Assembly (NCBI GenBank): GCA_033964015.1
Contig: CM066915.1
Coordinates: forward strand, 15,354,372-15,418,371
Length of the DNA stretch: 64,000 bases
Reading direction: 5' to 3'
Origin: Scolanthus callimorphus
Taxonomy: Eukaryota > Cnidaria > Anthozoa > Actiniaria > Edwardsiidae
The notes below the pieces were generated by a model. That model worked only from the letters and a program-made list of their open reading frames with translations. It made no database searches and had not been told where the DNA came from. Every line of letters begins with the position of its first letter. Position 1 is the stretch's first letter. Made by a program: the position numbers and the translations under genes. Shown piece after piece: positions 43,457 to 55,600 of the stretch.

Positions 43457-43585
43457 TAGACTGGCAGCCCCTTCTTTGGCGCGAACGTCCGTGGAAACGG
43501 GCGACATGAAAAAACGAGCGCCACTCCTCTGGCGTTTCACGCGCTCGTTTTTACAGACGTTCACCAAGGGACTGCAAGCAGTCTA
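43457..43585. mobile_element. short relative of the Mutator-like element
   Basis: The ends TAGACTG(G)CAGCCCCTTCTTTGGC and TTCACCAAGGGACTGCAAGCAGTCTA match the termini at 36895-38173 around a GAAACG...CGTTTC-type stem. A 9-bp duplication is not visible; only GGGA is shared by the flanks. Confidence 0.7.
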
Positions 43586-46500
43586 GGGATTACAGACAGG
43601 AATGAGAAGTCAGAACATTTGCGAATAAGGAACAACCCGTATCTTTTTGCCTTTCAAAAGATGCTTTTGAAGCACTTTTTGTGCTCTATATTGTATTTTA
43701 TCGAACTGTCGATAGATATGATCTTTCCCTTCGTCTGATTGGCACCAGTAATGTTACAGTGTCAGCAGGGTCGATTGCTACTTCAGTGCTCTTCGCCGAG
43801 TCGTCTTCCAATCATGTAATAGACGTTTGATAAGCACTCGGGCGTAGATCAAAATATTTGTGTAAGTTTTGATGCCTGGTCGGCTCAGTTTTAAACCAAT
43901 GAAAATGAGTTAATAAGGTTGCTACGAGTGCTAAGGTGGTATAGATTCGTGAGCAGGTTTGGATAAATATCAGCTTATGACAGAAGTAGGATTACCTAAA
44001 TCATCATTTTTAAAGTGCGAACACTTTTTAAAAAGTTTTACGAAACATTTTCTGAAGACTGTATAATACATCTTAAGTGGGTCAATATAAAATATAAACT
44101 TGTCGACCTCGTCAACTGATGATGCTCACAGGATCTGTAAGACTCTGATAAGAATTCGAATGCCGAACGAAACCTCTGTAACCGGTCTGCTAGACGGCTT
44201 TCAACGTCGCTTGACACTACTTCCTATTGTTTACAAAGTTTCTCATCGGGAAAGCTCCTTTCCCCTGTGCTGTTATACACACTAGCTTTAGGGCTAGTCG
44301 TCTTTTACATTTTCCTATTTTATACTTTTGAGTTTAAAATCAGCATATTTTTTTAACATTAATATTTATTGTCATGATTATTGCTATTGTTGTTGTTCTT
44401 CTTCCTATTATTTATATTTTATGGTGATACTTTATGCCATGGGGCGTCGCGTATAGTATTTTTTATTAGTCAAAGTTGAAATTTCGGTTCGGCTGAGGCA
44501 TTAAAATGTTAGAGGAAATATCATACACTCATGCGAAAACGGAAGAGCAAGAATATAGCATTGTAAGATTTTATACCCAGTTTTTATCTGATTTAAACGA
44601 TTATTTTCATTATTACTACCATTGTAAAGCGCGCAGAACAGAAATGTATGTGCGCTATATAAGAATTTATTATTATTATTATTATTAATATACAATAAGT
44701 CTACATCGTTTCTGTTAGGAAGTAAACACCTTTTTAAGTGTTTTAAATTTTGATTTATTAACTTACTCCAGCATTACACATTACAACAAAGTCAATAACT
44801 TAACAAAAAAGAAAACAAGAATACAAATAATTAGTAGGGCAGGGAACCCGCAACAGTATAAACCCATTACTACGGATCTGTTCCGGTCAAGGAAGTGCTG
44901 GAAAACTTTGACCAACCCAAACAAGTTGGAGCTCGTTATGAACTAATCAATTTTGCTGCACTGTAAATGGTCCACATCCGCGAGCTTTTTTCTGTTTTCG
45001 TCGATCGGCTGTTTTTATTTTCTAATTGTCTACAAGTGGTTGCTCTTTTAAAAAAATCGAAAAAGCCCGGCACGGTTATTTTATATTTCATATTAAAAGT
45101 TTCGCGTAATCCTGATATATTCTCGACAAGGTTGGACTTCTTATAAATCATTTTCAATGAATGCGTACGGAAAACCCAGAAAATCAATCAAAAGAATAAC
45201 GCAATCTTCTTTTTTTTTTAATTCGCGCTTGAAAGTGTTCTGTAACCGTAAGGTGTTTTCTTATTCTGGATGCCGCCCGTACGTGTTTATTCGCACTTAG
45301 TTTATCCAAGGATTAGCCCACACTACTATCCCTGCAGGGATACTCCGTCATTCGTTATTTACCGAACCGTGCGCACGTCACTCGATATGCCACCCAAGCA
45401 CCTCAACTATTTAGTCTTATGTAACAGTCTAACGTCACTCGAGTCTGTTTACTAGCATACGCAGCTAGCTTGCCAGGAGTTCTTACAAATCTTCATCTTA
45501 CTTGGTTTATAATTTGCTAAGCATTTGTATTTAGTGTCAAACTCTCTTTACGTTTTTGGGCTTTTCTTATTGGGCAAAGTTGATATTTATGTACAAGTCG
45601 TCACCAAAATTATTTTATAATTTGCAATAAATATGTTTGTGTATACAGTTAGGAATGACAAGAATTTCTAGATAGTTCTTTTAAAAGTGCACAGTTTTGA
45701 GTACCCCATTTTTCAAACGTTCCCCACAACTGGCAGCATGCAGCGAGTCAGGTGGGCATCGAATAACGCGCTCTGCCCATGTTAGCGATTGTGGGAGTAT
45801 ATCTTTAAGTAGATGGAATTTCCATTAGTAGTCATTATCGTGCTATATTTAGATAGTCTCCTATCAATTCTTTATAACACGTAAATAAATAGATAAATAA
45901 ATAAATAAACTTTTTACATGTTTAGAAGATCAGCCACAGTGATTGAAATTTATTTCTCTTACTGTGTGCCACAGTCCAGGGGAAATAAAGGCTTTAATTC
46001 ATCACAAACCATTTACTGGTGATTTTCTAATCTATATACTATAGAGTTGGTGAAGAAATTGTGAAGCATGAGGTGCCGAATCGATGACTCGACAAAGCAT
46101 ATGAGCTGCCTTAAAAATGTTTTACAAATTTGTTCAATTTTGTTTTACTCAGTAAAATGGGGAGTCGTTTCAGGGATCTACTGTTTGCTTTTAAAAGACG
46201 TTGTCAGAAACCAAACTCGGACAAAGTTGTCTAGGATAAGGGTGGTGATGGCATAGAATTTGTTATATATATGTATATATATATAAAAACAGGTTAAAAC
46301 ACATGGATTTTTGGTATGACATCCAAATCTTTGAAGCGCTAGTTCAAACAAGCAATGTTTACATGACATATTTAAAAATTGTGCAATTTGCATCGTCTGT
46401 CCACTTAAATTGGCACATGAAATTGTTTGTTGACCACGCACTTACCTCGACTATATACTAATATATACATTAGGTAGCAAGGGATTATAAAGATTACTGC

Positions 46501-48827
46501 CAAGATATGACCGTGAGGGCACATTCTTTCAACCATAACAAAAAACCGTTAAAAATGTTTTGGAGCTTTGTGCAATTCATAATCCAGGTCGAATTTGCAA
46601 ACTCTGCCCTCCCATGGGAAAAGGTGTGCTAGACGTTGGAAAAAAAAGATCCGTTAACGTTTATCAGTTTGGCGTATATGGCCTAGCTCGCGAAGAAAGT
46701 AGCGTCAAGTAGTTACTCTGCGGTTAGATATTGTCAGCAATACACATTTTCTGTTAAACAGGAGAAGAGGAGCCATGTAAACAGTACGTGACGGAACAGA
46801 GCCCGAAGATGTGATTTTGTCGTGCAAGGTATAGCCCTGCATATGAGGTGAGAATTTTTCATTATTGTGCACGCTATTTCAAATCCCACTCTGCCACCAA
46901 AATGCAACGAGAACTTGCATAAGCTCCGTGGCATTCTGCTCATGGTAGTGTGGTGCATCTCATTCACGGATGTGCAAAGTTGTGTCATCCTCACTAGAAC
47001 TACTGAGGGCATTAGTGTCGTAGTTTAACACAGATCAATAAATCTAGTTTCAGTTGACATGCATCTTTAGAAGATCCAAGCAAACATCAAACCAGCCTTA
47101 GTATCACATGATGCAGTATGCCCGAGAAACTTTAGCAGGCGCGTACTTTCTGACAGTAATCCAGAGATGATTATCAGTAGTACCACTTCATTCTTGGATA
47201 ATAATATATTATTATAAGTGTTCGCAGTAGTTGCACCCTGTGCAAATTTCACACCGTGAAAGTGCATCCAAGATTCCTTTGTGAAATATGCCTTTTTACC
47301 AATCAATTAATTTTATTGTTTTGCCACATCCGACTTCCTGAGTATTGAGGCTATGATTTTAAGAAATCAAGTCTTGTTCATGCACCAAGTGATCCTAGAT
47401 TTGAGCGTTTAATTGACGGATGATGTTATTAAATTTATCTTGCAAACTGCTAGAACGTGCACTTTTGCAATATAAAGTAGCCAATTGCATTCATTATTTT
47501 TTAATATAAATGTGTTGTCAGAAAAGGTACGACAAGTTGCATTTCATGGTTGTTATTATTGTTTAGATAATAATGCTAAAAAATTCGCAATGCATTTTTT
47601 GTTTGTTTGACAGCCGCTTAAATAGCCGCAATTTTGCAGCATGTACTCCACCCTTACAGGTTATGAGTCATCGCAATCGTTAGCTTGTAGGTTTTACCTT
47701 TTTTAAATATCTTAAATCAGTTCGTTATTTGTTGAGAATGCAAAGTATTTTCCAAGAAGGTTGGAACAGTTTTGGTTTCAATACTTCTCACTGAAGCTTG
47801 AAATCTCCTTTAGAAATCCATGCCTTTTTGTCAGAGCTCTATTGAAGTCATAAGATTTCATTGTTTTGAAGGACAAGAGCTTTACTATTATTGGGCAATA
47901 CATAAAAACAACTTCATATTTAGCTCAATTAACGTTTGAGTCAAGCGGCTTTGGAAATCTTGTGTCTGGAGTAAGCTGATTTTCCGCAATCATGATTTAA
48001 CATTTTGTAGTCGATAAACTATAACTTCGCGGTGAAGACCAACGTCTAGTTCATGGCGGAAGAAAGAAGAAGGCATTGTTGGGATTAAATATATAAGGCA
48101 AGTTTACATAGTTCACTTATGTTATCACACTTTTCTAGAGTATGAACAAACCTTTCGATTACTAATTGATTTCTTTGCTTATATTTGTATGTATTGCGTT
48201 ACTCCAGTTTTATACTTTAATCGGAGCTCTGAAAGTCTATCGTACATTGACTAACACCTGTACTTTGCAAGTTACTCGTCTCAGTTCCGTTTTGGGGTAT
48301 TACGGCTCACTGATTTTTAGTATACTGCAGATACTACAGGTATTATTGTATCCGAACTCCCATAAGCTTGATAATTAGAGTGATATTCATATGCGTCTAC
48401 TTTAGTTTTTGATATACCACATATAATCTTTCCAAAACCATGCGGTCTTTTTAACCGCAAATTAATCAATGAGCCAAGCAATGATTCACAAAAATCGAGT
48501 GGGTATACATTTTGATAGAGTACGTTTAGATATATGTGGGTCGTACAAAGTGAAAAAGCTGTGAATTCTTGCGAAGTAGAGATCACTTTTTTCCTTGCCT
48601 GTGGTTCACTGTCTTCATTGTAGGGCTGTTGAATGTATAACGGTCTCAAGACCGGAAATGAGTACTTGTTCAAGCATGCGCACTGGAGTGTAACATTAGA
48701 TAAAATAGCCATATAATTTACATGCATATTAGCCATGTTTGCTTTCTCGAGTTTATTGTCCATTCTTTTACACTTACAAGAAACCAATGACAAATGTTCC
48801 CGTACAGATCTTGCTAACGATTGCCCT
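43586..48827. other. gene-poor AT-rich region with minor repeats
   Basis: It contains a likely retroelement tail (TGTAAAGCGC...GCGCTATATAAGAATTTATT with TTA repeats, 44623-44692), an AAAT microsatellite (about 45886-45910) and a TA-rich tract near 46262-46285. I recognise no gene. Scattered frames of 60-178 codons have no supporting features. Confidence 0.5.
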
Positions 48828-48830
48828 TTA

Positions 48831-49054
48831 AGCGTGGTGCACACTTGCGACATAACGACATAAGAAAAATGTCACGCGAACAAAATTTAGTGGTTTCAAG
48901 AAGTTGAAGTCGTCAAAAAATCACATAATATTGCTTTAGAGAAGTAATCTAATGAAGATCCATGGAAAATATTGATTGTTTCAATTATTTCCCGTACTTT
49001 TTTCGTTGCAACATAACGTCCTTATGTCGTTATGTCGCTAGTGTGCACCAGGCT
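48831..49054. mobile_element. Harbinger-like MITE
   Basis: The ends AGC(C/G)TGGTGCACAC(T)(A/T)GCGACATAACG are inverted over about 33 bp around a 150-bp core. TTA is present at 48828-48830 and 49055-49057, the preferred PIF/Harbinger target. Confidence 0.78.
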
Positions 49055-49293
49055 TTACCCATTACTATCTCTGTCGGCCGTAGGACTTTCTGAGACCCAC
49101 CAAGCTTGACAAGGCTTATTTATCCTTTCAGCTCATACACCCTTCTATGATTATCTCTTCGTCTAACGCTAACTTTACCCATTACTATCTCTGTCGGCCG
49201 TAGGACTTCCTGGGACCCACCAAGCTTGACAAGGCTTATTTATCCTTTCAGCTCATACACCCTTCTATGATGATCTCTTCGTCTAACGCTAAC
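49054..49293. repeat. 120-bp tandem duplication
   Basis: Two nearly identical 120-bp units begin at 49054 and 49174 (TTTACCCATTACTATC...TCTAACGCTAAC). They differ by a few bases. The first begins at the MITE boundary. Confidence 0.92.
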
Positions 49294-49535
49294 TGTTGAG
49301 CGCAATTTGTCGGTTTTTATGTATCATTAAAAAGGTGACGTCTTTGATTCCCTACTGTGTCTCCTTCTAGAAAGCGCTGACTGAATCGCTTTATTATAGA
49401 GGCCGAGTAAAGAAAACCTTACCAATGTTTAAAATACAGACTACATCCTCTGACTTCTCAGTTTACACTGCAAAATCACTGGATGATGTCGAACGTTTTT
49501 TTCTCTGTCCATTCTTTATTACTAGGTACTTCTAG

Positions 49536-49602
49536 CACCTCCTGATCAGAGAACATGGGAATACAACTCATCACCTGATGGAACGCATTCGCCAAATTCA
49601 AG
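49536..49602 (+). CDS. sacsin-like gene, exon 1 of those recognised
   Basis: It follows acceptor TTCTAG and ends CAAG|GTGAGG in phase 1. It reads [22 protein letters not shown] and joins exon 2 to give ...[12 protein letters not shown]. The Met within it (49578-49580) could be the start codon, or the exon may continue an upstream one that I cannot find. A second possible acceptor ten bases earlier would introduce a stop. Confidence 0.6.
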
Positions 49603-52600
49603 GTGAGGAACACATCCACAATCAAGTTAAAGATAAATTAAGAAATTTTGGTGACCTGGACATGTATTCAACCAATAACGAAACAAATTGATATTCAAGA
49701 GTCATTAATTATTTGTGCATGCTTAAGGAGAACCATAGAAAAGTGTCTGAAAGTAAAATATAATGAACGTCTGCTAGAAAAAAGTAGTAATTATAAACGA
49801 TTTCAAGGAGGAACTAGCAAAGGGATCGGCATCTAGATGTTCCTTGGGACTTAGATGTACCTTGGGACTTAGATGTACCTTGGGACTGAGATGTACCTTG
49901 GGACTAGAAGTCCAACATTATGAACGAATGGCTGGTCTAGGGATTCCAGGTAAACTAAGGGCTATCACCTGGTGCCTGATCATTACACGTAAGAATATCG
50001 TGCAAATTGCTTTAGTATTTGTAGACTTTTTTCAAAATTAATAAGAATTCGAATTCTCTGTGTGGGTTTATCTGAAATTACAGCTCAATGTACTATTATT
50101 AGTCCAGTGAAATTATGTCCCTATTAAAAAAAACTACTGATGTCGTATTTCCCAGTAAAACACTCGTGTCTATATAATAAATATACATATTTGGTGTTAT
50201 AAAATATAAATCCATTGCGAAGTTTTAAAGTTTGTAGAAAAGACAAAAGGTTTGTACTATTTTTCTCCCTGCACACTCTGTAATGCAGCAATAAAATAGG
50301 CAAATGCATGTTAGTATTATTATTTAAATTTTGAAGTATCTATTTTGTGTTCAAAAGATATTCTTCATTCCCCTATGTTCAAATTTAATTTGAATTTAAT
50401 TTACATTAAATGTTTCCTTTTTTCTGTAATTGTTTTCAGTCTATACTTGTTGCAAATTTTCACGCGTCGCTAACTAAATATTAATGACTCAACAACCTGC
50501 ACGTTTCCTGTCTAGAATAGCGCTCTTAACAATTAGCATATTACGGATGAGGCAAGGACAAATGTTTGAAATTTCTACCTGCCATGACGTGAAGCATGTA
50601 TCGAAGATATGAAACACCAAACTCTGCTATTCGTCGGCGGGGGGAACAACTTGCTAGAGTCTATCAGCTGACTACCTATCTTAGAAGTACAGTAATAATG
50701 CCATTATGCCTTTCGTTATATAATTAGCACTTATTACCGATTTCTTTGTTTTTCTAAATTGTTATTCGGTTTATTTGTGTACGTGAAAGCACCCGCTAAC
50801 CTGATTGCTCCATCATTGTATTCTCATTTGTATTGGTTTGCACATACTATGGTGCCTCGTAGTTTAGCCGTACTTGCAAAGGCACTAGGCACATCTGGGC
50901 TTGACGTGACTTTAAAAACATCATCGTTCATATATGTTGTTGTCGTTAGCCAAAAGCTACTAATGCATTGGATTATCACAGTGCTTGACAAGATTCACCA
51001 GATCCAACAGGAAGTGCCAGCATCTTTCGAATTTAACAAAAAGGTGCTGAGTCTGGCAACTAACATGTTTTCGATAATATTCACATATTGTTCCTTTTCT
51101 GCACCAGGACAGTCGTATGGTCAGAGAAGGCCTTCCTTGACTGCAGTTCTTCGACGTATCCTCGAAGGGTACCCGGATGGTGGACAAATTCTCAAGGTAG
51201 CATTGCAACTCATGTCCACTAGTGAATACGTGATTTTGAACTATTAGTCCATGTGTGCCAATATTGCCATGGTACTTAACGAAAATACAAGTGGTTGTTT
51301 CTGGCTAGTAGAATGCTCTTTCTCTAACTGTCTATGAAAAGTACCAATTTGCTACAGGTTGATAGTAGGACCTTTAAGCTCGGTGCAAACTGGGGCCAAG
51401 GGACCAGTCTCGGAGATTTAGTCACCTAGCAAGCTGCAATACGCTGCGCACGCTGATAAGACAAGGGACAAGTCTTACACATCAAACCAGTCTTGTTTGT
51501 GTCAGAGCCTACAATTTCGCCCCCGTGACCGGAAATCCGACATTAAAAAGAAAACTGCGGCAACTCTTGATCGAAAAGAATGCTTCTCCCCCCCCCCCTA
51601 AAAAAATCAGATGAGTAAGGAAAATAAGGGAGTGCAGAGGCAGGATTACAGACAACATTTCGTACATTTTATTGTGCCCTTCATCAGGGCGGCATGAAAA
51701 CGGTAGTACACACTAGGGAACTTTATTTACATAATTTTCCCGAGGGTCGGAAAAGCAAAACTTGTCCAGAAGCAGTTTCGTGCAGCTGAGCCCTGGGACT
51801 TGTCTCTGAGTGTGTACCGAACTTTAATTAAGCAATAAAAGTACTCTCCGCGTGCTCTCTGCTTTCTTACAAACACGAGGGGGATGTTGGGAGAACTGAT
51901 CAAAACTTGAAAGCTACGAGCCGAAGGCGAGTGTCTTTCAAGTTTTATCAGTTCGACCAACATTCCCCGAGTGTTTGTAAGAAACCAGAGAGCACACAGA
52001 AAGTATTTTTATTGCTTTTAGAAAATAACATACACACGCGCGACAGCGTTGCGTGACAATCGTCTTTCTCAGGTCTCTTACAAACACGCTTTTTAACCAA
52101 TCAGAATGCGCACATTCACAATACAACATAGGTGTTATTTTGTAAAGTATTTTCAATAGGATGGTGACAGAAGTGGGCTATGGCACATGACAGTGAAAGC
52201 ACAGTCGGTATTATTTTGGTAGCTATTCTAACAGCCTCCTTTTCACGTTATTTTCAAAGGAGTTGATTCAGAACGCAGATGACGCAGGCGCAGTAGATGT
52301 CAAGTTTTTGTTTGACTCACGTGACAATGCATACGGGAGCTCTTCACTATTGCACCCAGACTTGTCTCGGTTTCAAGGCCCTGCGCTGTATGTCTACAAC
52401 GATGCACTTTTCAAGGACAAGGTACGAATTTGAGTTCATTTGGCTCTATCGACTATTTGTATTGACGTCTTTCTAGAGTTTACAGTGTAAATGCCCATGG
52501 GAATTTGGTGGAAGGTTATAACCTCGGAATGTATAAACATCCACCAATTGAAACAATTGAAACATTTTATCATAAAAAAATCAATATGAATATATATAAT

Positions 52601-55600
52601 ATACATTTTTTAATAAAATGTTTCTTCGCCCAAGAGTGGAATCGATTACAGCTGTCCACATTATGTGCATGTTACATTACGGACTTTCCTTGCATTTACT
52701 GAAGAGACGTATAAAGGCGTTTGTTTGAGGTGCCTTTGACGTGTCCTTGCATTTACTGAAGAGACGTATAGGGCGCTTATTTGAGGTGCCTTTGACTTGT
52801 CTTTTCAGGATTGGCGAGGGATTGAGGGGATCATGCAGGGGAACAAGCGCCTTGATCCGCTCTCCGCGGGGCGCTTTGGTGTTGGCTTCAACTCTGTCTA
52901 CCACATAACTGGTTAGTAAGATGTCTAGAATGATCTAAGTGAGTGAGAGTCCGCGAGTTGCAGTTGCAAACTGTTTAGCCTCAAGACGTGTTCGTTGAAT
53001 CCTATCTTTTGATCTGTTATCCAGATTTTCCTGGTGTCGTGAGTGATAACTACATCGCCTTCCTGGACCCCCAAGAAACATTCTTCAGTGCTGGTGAGAC
53101 TGGCCGGCGGTTTGTTCTGCATGACTCTCTGCTGGCGCGATACAAAGACCAATTTTCACCGTACGAGGATGTGCTAGGCTGCAAAGTATCTACTGGGAAT
53201 TTCAAAGGAACATTGATTCGCCTCCCCCTACGAAAATGGCCCTCACGAATATCGGTGAAGCCTTACACCGCATCCAAGATAAAAGCGTTGTTTGAATCCT
53301 TTATGGTAGAGGCACCATTACTGCTACTCTTTCTCAAGAACATCGAGAGCATTTCCTTATATGAGACAACTTGGAATGAGAAAGATAAATTAGTATTCAG
53401 TATTCGTATTCAAGATGCCTTGAAAGCCTCCATCAAAGCAATGAAAGCCAAGTTCATAGAAGAAGCGCTAAAGCCGCTTGGTTTGCCTTATGAGATGACC
53501 TATGAGGTGTGTATATGATGATAAATCCTGTTGGCAGAGCAGCAGAAAGCTAGAAGGTGCTGCTTTTCTGCTTGCATGATTGTTCCATTGTGTCTTCTCT
53601 GCAGACCGCTATGTTTCGGTTTTACTCCTAACGCAACAATTCAAAGGATCGTGCTACCACACAAATTTTGCTATCATGTGATTATGAATAGGCTTAGACT
53701 AGTCTTCGGAGAGAAAGTGTAAAACTGTGGTATGATGTAGTCTATTTAACAATAAGACTACGAGTTCGAGTTTTCTATGAGTCAATAGATCGTAGAGTAG
53801 ACTATTTTACTTTTAGTAGAAACCCACTTGCATACTATCACGAATCCTGCAATCTGATTGGCTCCGCTACTCACTATCTATCACGTAATAAACCATTAAA
53901 ATAAATACGTTTTAGCAACAACTCGAAGGTAGTATGCTAGTGGGTTTCTACTAAAACAATTAGACTACTCGTTCTCGTTTTCTATCTATTGACTCAAACT
54001 CGTAGTTTAATTGTTAAATAGAAAACGAGAGCGAGTAGTCTAATTGTTTTAGTAAACCCACTAGCATACCTCGATTTGTCACTACTCACTATCTATTACG
54101 CGATAGATAGTGAGTAGCAGAGCCAATCAGATTGCAGGATTCGTGAAACTTTATGAGTGGGTCTCTAATAATACCTATTTCCCTGTTTAGTTTGTTATGT
54201 CGAGTATTAGAAAGCTTGATGGTGCATATGGTGCATATCGGAAATCTCGCTTCCAACACTTTCTCCCCTTATTATTGTCATCTCAGGTTATGCTGGAGGA
54301 GAATCGTGTTGGCAAGTACACGCGTGATCACAAGTACATGGTGTTGAACCGAGTGGGCGGAGACCATTATGAGCTAGGGGAGCTCTCCAAACACCTTCAT
54401 CTTCTTCCGTGGGCGGGCGTTGCAGCATCTCTGGATCACAAATCAAAAGTAAGCCCAAGTGATTTACAAGATGAACGCAGAAAACCCGGCATCATGAATA
54501 TAGTTCACTTCTGTGGTTTAGAGTTAACAGGACAAAAAATATCCTCCTGGAGCGATCGAGAGCCATCTTGGTTTCTTACGTTTCTACATTTTTTATATTT
54601 CATTAGCACGTTTTTTTTATTCATCAGCGCGATAGAAAACTTGTTGGTTTGCTATGTTGTACAAGCAAAGATGGGTCATCGCGATTTCTTGCTCTCGTGG
54701 GCATTGATTAGTTCAAATGTTGTATATTCTGTTTTCAGATAATCAAACCTCGAGAATTCATAATCTGCTCTCACATCTCTGCGGTTTATCTATGGATAAA
54801 TGTAAAGAAATTTAAATAAGTTGATTTCGTTGCTTTTACCAACAGACACCGCAAACAGGGAGGGTGTTTTGCTTCTTACCCCTCCCTCCTGAGTCCGATT
54901 GTCGCACAGGCTTGTCCGTCCATATTCATGGGACGTTTGGAGTAACGGACAACCGGAGAAATCTCAAGTGGCCTGGATCCGAGTGTCAAAACGATGACAG
55001 TGCCGCATGGAATAATCTGCTGCTACAAGAGGTCATTAGTAAGGCGTACGCTAATCTGCTGGTCAAACTGACGCAGTCCCAGTACCCACCAGATGAGGTA
55101 ACACATGCAATAATCTGCTTATTGAATATATGAGTGTTTATTTTTTTGTGGGTAGTTTTCACTTATGGTTCGAACGCAGACTTTGGTCGTTCCCATCACA
55201 AATGCGCGTCGACATTGCTCTTGGCCCATAGACCGGGTTATCTGTGATCTCAATTGACCGATCGTAATTTAGCAGTTAGGCGATGATTTCGTATTCCTGC
55301 TAACGTTTCTGTGCTCTAGCTAGAATACCTCAATACTAAGAAATTCTGATAATTCTGAGTATTGCAATAATTAGCAGCAAAGTTATAGGCCGCTTAAATT
55401 TCGTATTTTTACAGACGTTCTATGAGGCTCGGACAAAATTTGTCCCATCCCCATACAAACACTAAAGATATGCAACTTTGGAGGCCTTATAACTTCGCTG
55501 CGAACGAAGAATAAATATCCTAATCATGACTCATAATATATTGGTTCAGTACTGAATCATATGTTGGCTTCAGTAATAAATGTGCGCTCCTTGTTTAGAT

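Noticed and set aside
48317..48853. 178-codon open frame on the - strand
   Set aside because: Its start lies inside the MITE terminus at 48831, and it has no recognisable domain, no splice support and an irregular composition. Likely chance.
49837..49908. Repeat-peptide gene (GLRCTL repeats)
   Set aside because: Produced by an 18-bp tandem repeat inside an intron of the sacsin-like gene. No start context or conservation argument.
50759..51107. Upstream extension of sacsin-like exon 2 as a long single exon
   Set aside because: The frame is open, but the sequence before the acceptor CACCAG does not resemble sacsin, and the splice site gives a correct phase-1 join to 49536-49602.
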